64,000 nt of DNA from Deltaproteobacteria bacterium (GTDB taxonomy: Bacteria; Desulfobacterota; Binatia; UTPRO1). Location of the stretch: positions 1 through 64,000 of the forward strand of contig JADLHM010000077.1 in assembly GCA_020848745.1 (NCBI GenBank), read 5' to 3'. Positions 26,978 to 34,916 of this stretch are shown here, in pieces; the first letter of the stretch is position 1; each line of letters opens with the position of its first letter. The translations under genes and the position numbers were made by a program. The notes under the pieces were generated by a model. That model saw nothing but the letters and a program-made list of their open reading frames with translations, did no database searches and was not told where the DNA came from.

Positions 26978-27745
26978 TCACGGGCCCGCCGACCTGCGGA
27001 GCGACGACGACGCTGGCGCCGCCGGGTCGACGGGACGCGCGGCGCGCTGCTCGCCGGCGAGCGCGCGGTAGGCGCGCTGGTAGGGCGCGAGGTTTCCGGT
27101 GAGCGCCGCGCCGTGCCCGGGCGCCAGCACCGTCGGGTGCGCGGCCTCGATGCGGTCGAGCGCGCGATGCAGGTAGACGTCGGGCGGCGCCCCGTAGAAC
27201 GCCTTGTAGAGCTCGACCGACAGGGCCGAGCGGTCGTCGCGCGCGAGCGCCTCACCCCGCCCGGGCTGGATGAAGAGATCGGCGGTGAACGCCACCCGCG
27301 TGCGCTCGTCGACGACCACGATGCCGTCCCACGCATGCACGTAGGGCGTCTCCAGCATGCGGAGGCCGTGCGTGCCGATGTCCACCACCTCGCCATCGCC
27401 GACGCCGCGCGGCGAGCGCACCGCCGTGTCCGCCAGCGACGCCACGACCGTCCGCATGGACGCGAGCGGTGTCGCGTTCGGCGCGCGCAGCAGGAGTTCG
27501 TTCAACGCACCGCACTCGTCGGCCTCGTAGTGGGGCACGACGACGTAGCGCAGCGTCGTCGGATCGAGCAGCTGGGCGAGCCCCGCCCACGTGTCCTCGA
27601 ACCGCTCGCGCAGGCCGGTCGAGATCAGCAGCGGCTCCTCGGCGAGGACCAGGTACTGATTCACCGTACTGCGCCACGGCTCGTGGTACGTGGTGATGCG
27701 ATAGGTGTCGGCGGCGATCTCCGACACGAACGCGCGGTCCCGCAT
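26978..27745 (-). CDS. MBL-fold metallo-hydrolase with an HxExDE motif
   Basis: The 255-residue protein has a metallo-beta-lactamase fold: VVPHYEADECGAL carries His 72, Glu 74, Asp 76 and Glu 77, later TPYVHAWDGIVV, AFTADLFI and VLAPGHGA provide further ligands. The HxExD core and the DLF/APGHG blocks resemble flavodiiron-type (ODP) domains, but no flavodoxin domain is attached. The residue after Asp is Glu where His is usual. Function is unknown; a diiron hydrolase or oxidoreductase domain is possible. Confidence 0.8.
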   Translation of the reverse strand: MRDRAFVSEIAADTYRITTYHEPWRSTVNQYLVLAEEPLLISTGLRERFEDTWAGLAQLLDPTTLRYVVVPHYEADECGALNELLLRAPNATPLASMRTVVASLADTAVRSPRGVGDGEVVDIGTHGLRMLETPYVHAWDGIVVVDERTRVAFTADLFIQPGRGEALARDDRSALSVELYKAFYGAPPDVYLHRALDRIEAAHPTVLAPGHGAALTGNLAPYQRAYRALAGEQRAARPVDPAAPASSSLRRSAGP

Positions 27746-27884
27746 GCGAACGATCCTCCCTCGTGGACGCGGCGAACGCTAGCACGCCGTCGCCGGGCTC
27801 GGGAATCGCCGAAGTGCACGGCAAACGCGGGGGCGGACATTCGGCAAGCCCGCGGCCGTGTGCTACGACGCGCCCCCGGCGTCG

Positions 27885-29342
27885 ATGACGAACTCGCGAC
27901 CGACCGCTCCCCCCGGGACCGTCCTCTCGCTGCTCGACACCGCGGTCGCCCGCGGCGGGTCGCGCCGCGCCGTCGCCGACGAGCGCGAGACGCTCGACTA
28001 CGCGGGCCTCGCGGAACGGGTCGCCGCCGCGGCCGACGTTCTGGGCGCGGCGGGTCTCGGCGCGGGCGACTGCGTCGCCATCGCGCTCCCGACCTCGGTC
28101 GCCTTCGTCGAGACGTTCCTCGGCGTGCTCGCCGCCGGCGCGACGGCGTTTCCGGTGCCGCCGAGCGCGCGCCCGGACGAGCTCCGGCGGCTCTTCGGCG
28201 CAACGCGGGTCGACGCCCTCGTCGGCCGTCCGAACGACGAGCGCGCCGTGGCGCCGATCCGGCTCGCGATCGACGCGCGGGGCATGCGGGTCGCCGCCGC
28301 GAGCGCGTCGCCGGCGCCACCGCCGAGGGCCGCGCCGCCGCGGCCGACGGATCCCGCGCTCGTGGCCGCGACGTCCGGAACGCTCGCCCGTCCGCACCGG
28401 GTCGCGCGCACGCACGCGAACCTCTGGTGGGAAGCCGAGAACTTCCACGCGGCGACGCGCCTCGGCGCCGACGACGTGGTGCTCGGCGTCGTCCCGCTGT
28501 CGCACGCACACGGCCTCGGAAACGCGCTCCTCGCGGCGCTCCGAGCCGGCGCGAGCCTCGTGCTGCGGCCGCGCTTCCTGCGCCGCCAGGTTCTCGAACT
28601 CCTGGCGCACGAACGCGTCACCGTCTTTCCCGCCGTGCCCTTCATGCTGCGCATGCTGGCGGCGACCGACCGCCGCCGCCGCTTCGACCTCACCGCGCTC
28701 CGCCTGTGCCTGAGCGCCGGCGCGCCCCTGCCGTGCGACGTCTTCACCACGTTCCGCGAGCGCTTCGGCGTCGGCATCCGCCAGCTCTACGGACTGACCG
28801 AAGCAGGCAGCGTGACCTGCGATCTCGCTCGCGACGCGGAGATCGACCCGGCGACCGTCGGCCGGCCGCTCGGGAACGTCGTCGTCACGATCGAGGACGA
28901 GCGGGGACGGCCGCTCGGCGGGAGCGCGAGCGGCGAGATCGTCGTCCGGAGCCCGGCCGTGGCGGGCGGCCCGGAGACGCCGCTTCGCACCCGCGACCTC
29001 GGCCGACTCGACGCCGCCGGGCGGCTCGTCGTCAGCGGGCGCACGAGCGCCTTCATCAACACGGCGGGCAACAAGGTCGATCCCGCCGAGGTGGAAGCGG
29101 CGTTGCGCGCGCACCCCGCGGTCACCGACGTCGCGGTCTTCGGTCTCGCCGCCGCCCACGACGAGCAGGTGGTCGCGGCCGTCGTCGTGCTCGCGGCGGA
29201 GGCGACCGCCGACCAGCTCCGCGCGCATTGCCGCGAGCTCCTCGCCGCGCACAAGGTCCCTCGCGTCGTCACCTTCCGGGACGCCCTGCCGCGCTCGCCG
29301 CTCGGCAAGGTGCTGATCGGCCGGCTCCTCGCCGAGGCGTGA
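27885..29342 (+). CDS. AMP-dependent acyl/aryl ligase of the polyene-like cluster
   Basis: From ATG 27885 the protein has 485 residues (a GTG nine codons earlier is possible). It shows the adenylate-forming fold: LDYAGLAERV, PLSHAHGLGN, YGLTEAG (A5), GNKVDPAEVE (A8) and the C-terminal catalytic Lys in SPLGKVLIG. The A3 phosphate loop reads TSGTLARPHRVAR and lacks the usual TGxPKG Lys. In aryl-polyene clusters such an enzyme activates the aromatic or fatty starter and loads it on an ACP. The starter here is unknown. Confidence 0.85.
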   Translation: MTNSRPTAPPGTVLSLLDTAVARGGSRRAVADERETLDYAGLAERVAAAADVLGAAGLGAGDCVAIALPTSVAFVETFLGVLAAGATAFPVPPSARPDELRRLFGATRVDALVGRPNDERAVAPIRLAIDARGMRVAAASASPAPPPRAAPPRPTDPALVAATSGTLARPHRVARTHANLWWEAENFHAATRLGADDVVLGVVPLSHAHGLGNALLAALRAGASLVLRPRFLRRQVLELLAHERVTVFPAVPFMLRMLAATDRRRRFDLTALRLCLSAGAPLPCDVFTTFRERFGVGIRQLYGLTEAGSVTCDLARDAEIDPATVGRPLGNVVVTIEDERGRPLGGSASGEIVVRSPAVAGGPETPLRTRDLGRLDAAGRLVVSGRTSAFINTAGNKVDPAEVEAALRAHPAVTDVAVFGLAAAHDEQVVAAVVVLAAEATADQLRAHCRELLAAHKVPRVVTFRDALPRSPLGKVLIGRLLAEA

Positions 29343-29422
29343 CGTGCCCGACGCTCGTGCGCTGCCGCGCAGTGGGCGGACTGATTTGACACCGCCCCCT
29401 CGCCATTGTTGAGTCCGACCGC

Positions 29423-30226
29423 GTGGGTGTTCGATCTCCTCGCGTCGCGCCGCTCGCTCCGACCGAGCCGTTCGCGTCGCCGACGGCGCTCGCGGGACGA
29501 CGGGCGCTCGTGACCGGCGGTACCCGCGGCATCGGGCGGGCCATCGCGCTCGCCCTCGCGGCCGCCGGCGCCGACGTGACCGTCACCTGGGCGCACGCCG
29601 CCGGCGACGCCGAGCACGCCCGGAAGGATCTCGGGCGCGCCGGTGGCCGCCACGAGGTGCTCCGATGCGACGTCGCCAGCCCCGGAGCCGTCGCCGACCT
29701 CTTCCGCGACCGCACCGGCGACCGCGCTTTCGACATCCTCGTGAACAACGCCGCGATCACGCACGACGGGCACCTGATGATGCTCTCGGACGACGCGTGG
29801 AACGGCGTGCTGGCGACGAACCTGACGGGAGCGTTCCTCTGCCTCCGCCCCGCGCTCCGCGGCATGATCGCGCGCGGCTTCGGCCGCGTCGTGAACGTCG
29901 TGTCGCCGGCCGGGCTCATGGGCAAGGCGGGGGCCGCCAACTACGCCGCGTCGAAGGGCGGCCTCGTCGCCCTCACCCGCTCGCTCGCGGCCGAGGTCGC
30001 CGGCTTCGGCATCACGGTGAACGCGCTCTGTCCGGGCGTCGTCGACACGGCGATGATGGCGGGGGTGGCGAAGGAGGCGCGCGACGCGATGGCGGCTCGC
30101 ATCCCCGCGGGGCGCCCCGGACGTCCGGAGGAGGTGGCGCACGCCGCGCTCTTCCTCGCGCTGCCGCACGCCGCGTACATCACCGGAGCGACGCTCGCCG
30201 TCGACGGAGGATTGGTGACCGCATGA
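29423..30226 (+). CDS. 3-oxoacyl-ACP reductase (FabG-like) of the polyene-like cluster
   Basis: The 267-residue short-chain dehydrogenase has the NADPH loop VTGGTRGIGRAI (near residue 31), NNAAIT, and the triad Ser 161, Tyr 174, Lys 178 (YAASKGG). It ends in the typical FabG tail ITGATLAVDGGL. It would reduce the beta-keto group after each condensation. GTG 29423 gives a head of about 27 residues before the fold, so a later start is possible. Its stop overlaps the ACP start (ATGA). Confidence 0.92.
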   Translation: MGVRSPRVAPLAPTEPFASPTALAGRRALVTGGTRGIGRAIALALAAAGADVTVTWAHAAGDAEHARKDLGRAGGRHEVLRCDVASPGAVADLFRDRTGDRAFDILVNNAAITHDGHLMMLSDDAWNGVLATNLTGAFLCLRPALRGMIARGFGRVVNVVSPAGLMGKAGAANYAASKGGLVALTRSLAAEVAGFGITVNALCPGVVDTAMMAGVAKEARDAMAARIPAGRPGRPEEVAHAALFLALPHAAYITGATLAVDGGLVTA

Positions 30227-30498
30227 CGATGGATCGCGAGACGCTGAAGCGGAAACTGAAGGAGCTCTTGGTCTCGGGACTTCGCCTGCAGGACACCGAC
30301 GCGGCGAGCATCGCCGACGATCAACCGATCTTCGTCGAAGGCCTCGGGCTGGATTCGATCGACGCCCTGGAGCTGGTCGTCCTGATCGAGGAGCACTTCG
30401 GCCTCGCGATCCCCGACGAGGAGGTCGGGAAGAGCGCCTTCGCGTCGATCTCGGCGCTCGCCGACTACATCAGCGCCGAGCAGGCCCGTGCGGGGTGA
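30223..30498 (+). CDS. Acyl carrier protein 1 of the polyene-like cluster
   Basis: The 91-residue protein is a classic ACP: helix 1, then GLGLDSIDALELVVLIEEHF with the phosphopantetheine Ser 45, and IPDEEVGKSAFASISALADYI. It carries the growing chain between ketosynthase, reductase and dehydratase. The start overlaps the reductase stop and its end overlaps the ketosynthase start by 11 bp, so it is made in step with its partners. Confidence 0.94.
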   Translation: MTMDRETLKRKLKELLVSGLRLQDTDAASIADDQPIFVEGLGLDSIDALELVVLIEEHFGLAIPDEEVGKSAFASISALADYISAEQARAG

Positions 30499-31720
30499 GC
30501 CCACGGCGGGCGGCGGCGACGTAGTCGTCACCGGCCTCGGCACCGTGAACGCGCTCGCGTCCTCGGTCGACGCCTTCGCCGCCGCGCTCCGCGCCGGCAC
30601 CTGCGCCATCGGACCGGTCACGGGTTTCGACGCTTCCGGCTACCGGAGCCGGATCGCCGCCGAGGTGAAGGGCCTGGCGGCGCCCGATTGGCTGCCGCCG
30701 GCGCTCCGCCGGCGCGCCTCGCGCTCGGATCTCTTCGCGCTCGTCGCCGCCGCCGAGGCGCTGCGCGAGAGCGGGCTCGACGTCGCCGGCGCGCCCGCGC
30801 GCGTCGGCGTCGTGCTCGGCGCGACGACGGCCGGCATGATGGCCGCCGAGACCTCGCTGCATGCGCGCATCGCCGGCACCGCGCGGCGCTACCGCCGGAG
30901 CCGCCTCGTCGGAACGCCGATCGCGACGAGCGCCGACCTGCTCGCGCACGTGTTCGGCCTCGGCGGCCCACGGCTCGTCTTGAGCACGGCGTGCTCGTCG
31001 AGCGGCACCGCCCTCGGCGTCGCGCGCGACTGGATCCGGCTCGGACGCGCCGACGTCGTGCTCGCGGGCGGAACCGAGTCGATGTGTCGCACGATCTTCG
31101 CCGGCTTCAACGCGCTGAAGGCGCTGTCGCTCGAGCCCTGCCGCCCCTTCGACCGCCGACGCGCGGGTCTGAGCCTCGGCGAGGGCGCGGCGATCCTCGT
31201 CGTGGAGAGCGCGGCGCACGCCGCGCGCCGGAACGCGCGCGCGCACGCGACGATCCTCGGCTACGGCATGAGCGCCGACGCGCACCACCTGACGGCGCCG
31301 CACCCCGAAGGCACGGGCGCGGCGCTCGCGATGGAGCGCGCCCTCGCGCGCGCCGGCATCGCCGCGGAGGAGGTCGGCTACATCAACGCCCACGGCACCG
31401 GCACGCCGCTGAACGACGTCGTCGAAGCCGCCGCGATCGCGCGCGTCTTCGGCGAAGCCGCGGACCGGGTCGCGGTGAGCTCCACGAAGGCCGCGGTCGG
31501 CCACACCCTCGGCGCCGCCGGTGCGATCGAGGGGCTCACGAGCGTCCTCGCGCTCCGCGACGGGTTCCTGCCGCCGACCGTCAACCTCGACGAGCCCGAC
31601 CCCGCCTGCCGGCTCGATTTCGTCCCGCGTGCGAGCCGTCCGGCCGCCCTGCGCTACGCGCTCTCGAACTCGTACGGCTTCGGCGGCAACAACACGACCG
31701 TGGTGTTCGGCCGTGCCTGA
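30488..31720 (+). CDS. Beta-ketoacyl-ACP synthase, catalytically complete (KS)
   Basis: The 410-residue condensing enzyme has the intact Cys-His-His triad: Cys 169 in STACSSSG, His 302 in AHGTGTP and His 339 in VGHTLGAAG, plus the C-terminal NSYGFGGNN. It belongs to the FabF/KASII group and should perform decarboxylative condensation with malonyl-ACP. The next gene encodes a related but inactive ketosynthase and overlaps this one by 8 bp, so the two probably form a KS-chain-length-factor heterodimer. Confidence 0.93.
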   Translation: MRGEPTAGGGDVVVTGLGTVNALASSVDAFAAALRAGTCAIGPVTGFDASGYRSRIAAEVKGLAAPDWLPPALRRRASRSDLFALVAAAEALRESGLDVAGAPARVGVVLGATTAGMMAAETSLHARIAGTARRYRRSRLVGTPIATSADLLAHVFGLGGPRLVLSTACSSSGTALGVARDWIRLGRADVVLAGGTESMCRTIFAGFNALKALSLEPCRPFDRRRAGLSLGEGAAILVVESAAHAARRNARAHATILGYGMSADAHHLTAPHPEGTGAALAMERALARAGIAAEEVGYINAHGTGTPLNDVVEAAAIARVFGEAADRVAVSSTKAAVGHTLGAAGAIEGLTSVLALRDGFLPPTVNLDEPDPACRLDFVPRASRPAALRYALSNSYGFGGNNTTVVFGRA

Positions 31721-33002
31721 GACGGTCGTCGTGACGGGTGTCGGCGTGGTGAGTCCGCTCGGGTCGCAACCCGCGTTCTGGCGCAGGCTCTGCGCCGGCG
31801 AGACCGGCATCGCGCCCGTCGCCGACGCCGCCACTCCCGCGCCGCGCCTCGAGGCGCGGGCGCGCGACTGGAACGCGCGCGACCACGTGCGCCCGGCGGT
31901 GCTGCGGCGCATGGACCACTGCTCACGGATGATCGTCTCCGCGTGTCACATGGCCCTCGCGGACGCCGCCCTCCGCCTCGAAGGCCGCGCCGCCGCGGAG
32001 GCGGGCGTCGTCGTCGGGACGGCGTTCGGCGACCTGAGCGAGTCGGAGGACTTCCTGCGCGGGCTCTTCACGAAAGGCCCGGCGCTCGCGAACCCGCTCA
32101 CCTTCCCGAACCTCGTGTTGAACGCGCCCGCCGGCTACGCGGCAATCGATCTCGGCCTGCGCGGCCCGAATCTGACCGTCGTACGCGGCGAGGCCTCGGG
32201 CGAGGCCGCCCTCGCGCACGCGTACGACACGATCGTGACCGGCCAGGCCGACGTCCTGCTCGCGGGCGGGGGCGACGAGCTCGCGCCGATCCTGCGCGAG
32301 ATCTACCGCGACGCGGGGCTCCTCTCCCCCGATGACGGCGGCGAGGAATGGAGCAGCCCGTTCGATCGACGCCGGAACGGCTTCGTGATGGGCGAAGGCG
32401 CGGCCATCCTCGTCCTCGAGCGCGGGCGTCACGCGGCGGCGCGCGGCGCGCGCGTCCTCGCCGAGCTCGCGGGACACGTCGCCGAGAGCATCCCGGCAAG
32501 CCCGCACGACTGGCCGACGGCCGCCGCCGTCGGCGACGCCGCCGCGACGCGCCGCGGCCTCGCGGCGCTCGGCTTCCCGCCGGCGCCCGAGGCCGGCGCG
32601 CTCCTCGCCGTCTCCTCGGCGAACTCGACGGCGCGCCTCGACGCGACCGAGGCGGCGCGGCTCGCGGCGATCCTCGGCTCCGAGGCCGCGCGCGCGCTCG
32701 TCACCTCGGTGAAGGGCGCCGTCGGCGAATGGGGCTCCGCGGGAGCGCTCGCCGCGGTCGCGGCGGTCCTGGCGCTGGCGACGGGCGACGTGCCGCGCCT
32801 GGGCGCGCTCGGCGCGCCCGATCCAGATTGCACGCGCGACGCACCCGAGCCCGATCGCACGCGCGGCGCGCCCGACCGCGTCGGGACGCTCCGCTTCGCC
32901 GACCGCCACACGCCGGCGCCGCGCGCCGGCTTCGCGGCGGCGCTCGTCTCCGGTACGCCGCGCGGCGGCGGCGCCGTCACGCTGCTCTTTCGCCGCGCAT
33001 GA
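31713..33002 (+). CDS. Catalytically inactive ketosynthase homologue (chain-length-factor-like)
   Basis: From GTG 31713, which overlaps the preceding gene, the product has 429 residues with the ketosynthase fold (VVVTGVGVVSPLGSQPAFW, FDRRRNGFVMGEGAAILVLE). All three catalytic residues are missing: the Cys position reads Glu 160 in VVRGEASGEA, the HGTGTP region reads SSANSTARLD, and the GHT region reads KGAVGEWGSAG. Chain-length factors of type II PKS and the KS partner in aryl-polyene systems are inactive in the same way. It likely sets chain length or stabilises the KS. Confidence 0.85.
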   Translation: MPETVVVTGVGVVSPLGSQPAFWRRLCAGETGIAPVADAATPAPRLEARARDWNARDHVRPAVLRRMDHCSRMIVSACHMALADAALRLEGRAAAEAGVVVGTAFGDLSESEDFLRGLFTKGPALANPLTFPNLVLNAPAGYAAIDLGLRGPNLTVVRGEASGEAALAHAYDTIVTGQADVLLAGGGDELAPILREIYRDAGLLSPDDGGEEWSSPFDRRRNGFVMGEGAAILVLERGRHAAARGARVLAELAGHVAESIPASPHDWPTAAAVGDAAATRRGLAALGFPPAPEAGALLAVSSANSTARLDATEAARLAAILGSEAARALVTSVKGAVGEWGSAGALAAVAAVLALATGDVPRLGALGAPDPDCTRDAPEPDRTRGAPDRVGTLRFADRHTPAPRAGFAAALVSGTPRGGGAVTLLFRRA

Positions 33003-33646
33003 CGCCGGCCGTCCCGCGCACGCGGCGCGCCGCCACGCTCCTCGCGATCGCAACCGCGACGCTCGCCGTCATCGCGGCGCGGACGGCCGCCGAGGACGCC
33101 GCGCCGACCCTCGCCACCCGCGCCGCGCGTTTTCCGACCGTCGAGCGCGCGACCGCGGATTTCGTGCAGGAGCGGGAGGTGTCGCTCGTCGACGAGGTGC
33201 TGCACGCGCGGGGAACGCTCGCGCTCGCCGCGCCGGCGTCGTTCCGCCTCGACTTGACGGAGCCCGAGCCCATGACGCTCGTCGCCGCCGGCGCCGCCAT
33301 GACGGTCGTGGACGCCGCGGGAAAGGCCATGCCGGTGCCGGCCGAGTTCACCGGGCTCGCCGCGTTCGCGCGCACCTTGACGGACCTGCTCCTCGGGACG
33401 CGCGCGCCGCGCGGATTCACCGAGACGTGGCGCGACGCCGACACGGTCGTGTTGACACCGGCGACCGACACTGCGAGCCCGTTCAGCGAGATCATGCTGC
33501 GCTTCCGTTTCGACGGCCCGCTGCCGGAGACGATCGCCATGCGCGAACGCGGCGGCGACCGCACCACCATCCGCCTCGGACACGTCGTCCTGAATCCCGC
33601 GCTCGACCCGGCGCGCTTCGCGCTCCCGGCGATGAAAGGCTCCTGA
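32999..33646 (+). CDS. LolA-like periplasmic carrier protein
   Basis: The 215-residue product has an Arg-rich head and a hydrophobic signal segment (residues 10-30) followed by an outer-membrane lipoprotein carrier fold: RATADFVQEREVSLVDEVLHARG, cut here to FVQEREV and HARGTLAL, then FRLDLTEPEP and a C-terminal strand DRTTIRLGHVVLNP. LolA-type genes are a regular part of aryl-polyene clusters, where they are thought to move the lipid product across the periplasm. Start overlaps the preceding stop (ATGA). Confidence 0.82.
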   Translation: MTPAVPRTRRAATLLAIATATLAVIAARTAAEDAAPTLATRAARFPTVERATADFVQEREVSLVDEVLHARGTLALAAPASFRLDLTEPEPMTLVAAGAAMTVVDAAGKAMPVPAEFTGLAAFARTLTDLLLGTRAPRGFTETWRDADTVVLTPATDTASPFSEIMLRFRFDGPLPETIAMRERGGDRTTIRLGHVVLNPALDPARFALPAMKGS

Positions 33647-33650
33647 ATCG

Positions 33651-34103
33651 ATGTCGACCACCCGCATCGCGAGCACCGGCGACTCGGCCGCCGCCTTCCT
33701 CCCGCACACACCGCCCTTCCTCCTGCTCGATCGCATCGTCGCGATCGACGGCCCGTCGGGGCGTTTCGTGAAGCACGTCACGGCCGCGGATCCGCTGATC
33801 GGACCCGCGGGCGAGCTCTCGCCGATGCTCCTCGTGGAGGCGATGGCGCAGGGCGCCGGGATCGTCCTCGGCTGCCAGGAGCCGGAACTCCGCGCCCGCG
33901 GCGCCGTGCTCGCCGCGATCGACCACTGCGCGATCGCCGGCACCGCCGGGATCGGCGACGCGCTCGAGGTCGAGATCACCGTCGTACGCCGCTACGCCGG
34001 CATGGCGCGCATCAAGGCGCGTGCGAGCGTCGGCGCGCGCACCTGCGCGACCGCCGCGCTCACGCTCGCGTTCCCGCGGGGAACGAGCACGGCGGCCGAG
34101 TGA
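33651..34103 (+). CDS. 3-hydroxyacyl-ACP dehydratase-like hotdog protein
   Basis: The 150-residue single hotdog domain matches FabZ-like dehydratases: FLPHTPPFLLLDRI with catalytic His 19 and SPMLLVEAMAQGAGI with the catalytic acid Glu 63. It would remove water from the beta-hydroxy intermediate. Repeated action without an enoyl reductase, which is absent from the cluster, would give a conjugated polyene. It follows the LolA gene by 4 bp and overlaps the lipoprotein gene (GTGA). Confidence 0.87.
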   Translation: MSTTRIASTGDSAAAFLPHTPPFLLLDRIVAIDGPSGRFVKHVTAADPLIGPAGELSPMLLVEAMAQGAGIVLGCQEPELRARGAVLAAIDHCAIAGTAGIGDALEVEITVVRRYAGMARIKARASVGARTCATAALTLAFPRGTSTAAE

Positions 34104-34843
34104 TCCGCGTGGCGCCGCGCCGGCGCGCGCTCGCCTTCGCGGCGGGGTGCCTCGTCGCGGCGGCCGCCGTGTCGGGATGCGCGCGCCTCGTGACCCGGCC
34201 GGCCCGCGTGACGGCGCACGGCGCCGGCGCGATTGTCGCCGCCGGCGCCGCTCGCGAGCGCGCGCTCGCGGGGCTACGGCTCACGCTCTCGGTCCGCGCC
34301 ACCGCGGGACCGCCCGCCGCGCGGCTCGCCGCTCCGGCCTACCTCGCGATCGACGACCCCGAGCATCTGCGCTTGCAGGTGCTTTCGCCCTTCGGTCCGA
34401 CCGTCCTCGACCTCACGACCGACGCCGACACGTTCACGCTCACGCTGCCGATGCGGGGCGAGACCCGCCGCGGCGCGATCGATCCCGCGGCGCTCGCCGC
34501 CGGCGCGACGCCCGAGGACGAGCGCATGATCGTGGCGCTCGCGCTGCTCTTCCGTCCGAAGATGGATCACCGGCGCTGCCGCGCGGCCGGGCCCGCGGCG
34601 GTGAGCTGCGCGCTCACGGCCGGCCTCACCGTCACGACCACGGTCGACGAGGCGCTCCGCCCGGTGCGCGAGGCCTACCTCGGACCCGGCGGGCGCCCGC
34701 TCTTCACGGCCGTGCTCGAGGACTACGGGGGCACCGGACCGTCCGCGCTCCCCGGACGCATCACGATCTCGGGAGACGCCGGCGACGCCGCGCTCGTCAT
34801 CCGCGTCATCAAGGTGCGTCGTCCTGAGGAGTCCGCTACGTGA
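34100..34843 (+). CDS. LolB-like / DUF4292 lipoprotein of the polyene-like cluster
   Basis: From GTG 34100 the 247-residue protein has a lipoprotein signal (VAPRRRALAF, hydrophobic run, lipobox AVSGC, Cys near residue 28) and a LolB-type body with LRLQVLSPFGPTVLDL. The same block occurs in the lipoprotein at 8723-9559, so the two are paralogues. With the LolA-like neighbour it suggests delivery of the product to the outer membrane. Aryl-polyene clusters often include a DUF3261-type lipoprotein in this place. Confidence 0.78.
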   Translation: MIRVAPRRRALAFAAGCLVAAAAVSGCARLVTRPARVTAHGAGAIVAAGAARERALAGLRLTLSVRATAGPPAARLAAPAYLAIDDPEHLRLQVLSPFGPTVLDLTTDADTFTLTLPMRGETRRGAIDPAALAAGATPEDERMIVALALLFRPKMDHRRCRAAGPAAVSCALTAGLTVTTTVDEALRPVREAYLGPGGRPLFTAVLEDYGGTGPSALPGRITISGDAGDAALVIRVIKVRRPEESAT

Positions 34844-34916
34844 GGTCGCCCACCCGGAAAAAATCGCCTTTTCGCCTTTCGCCAAGGTCCGCCGCCGCGC
34901 TACGCTGGACCCCTCC

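Noticed and set aside
31713-33002. Reading the catalytically dead ketosynthase as a decaying pseudogene
   Set aside because: The frame is intact, overlaps its neighbours tightly, and the substituted sites look like a chain-length-factor pattern rather than random decay.
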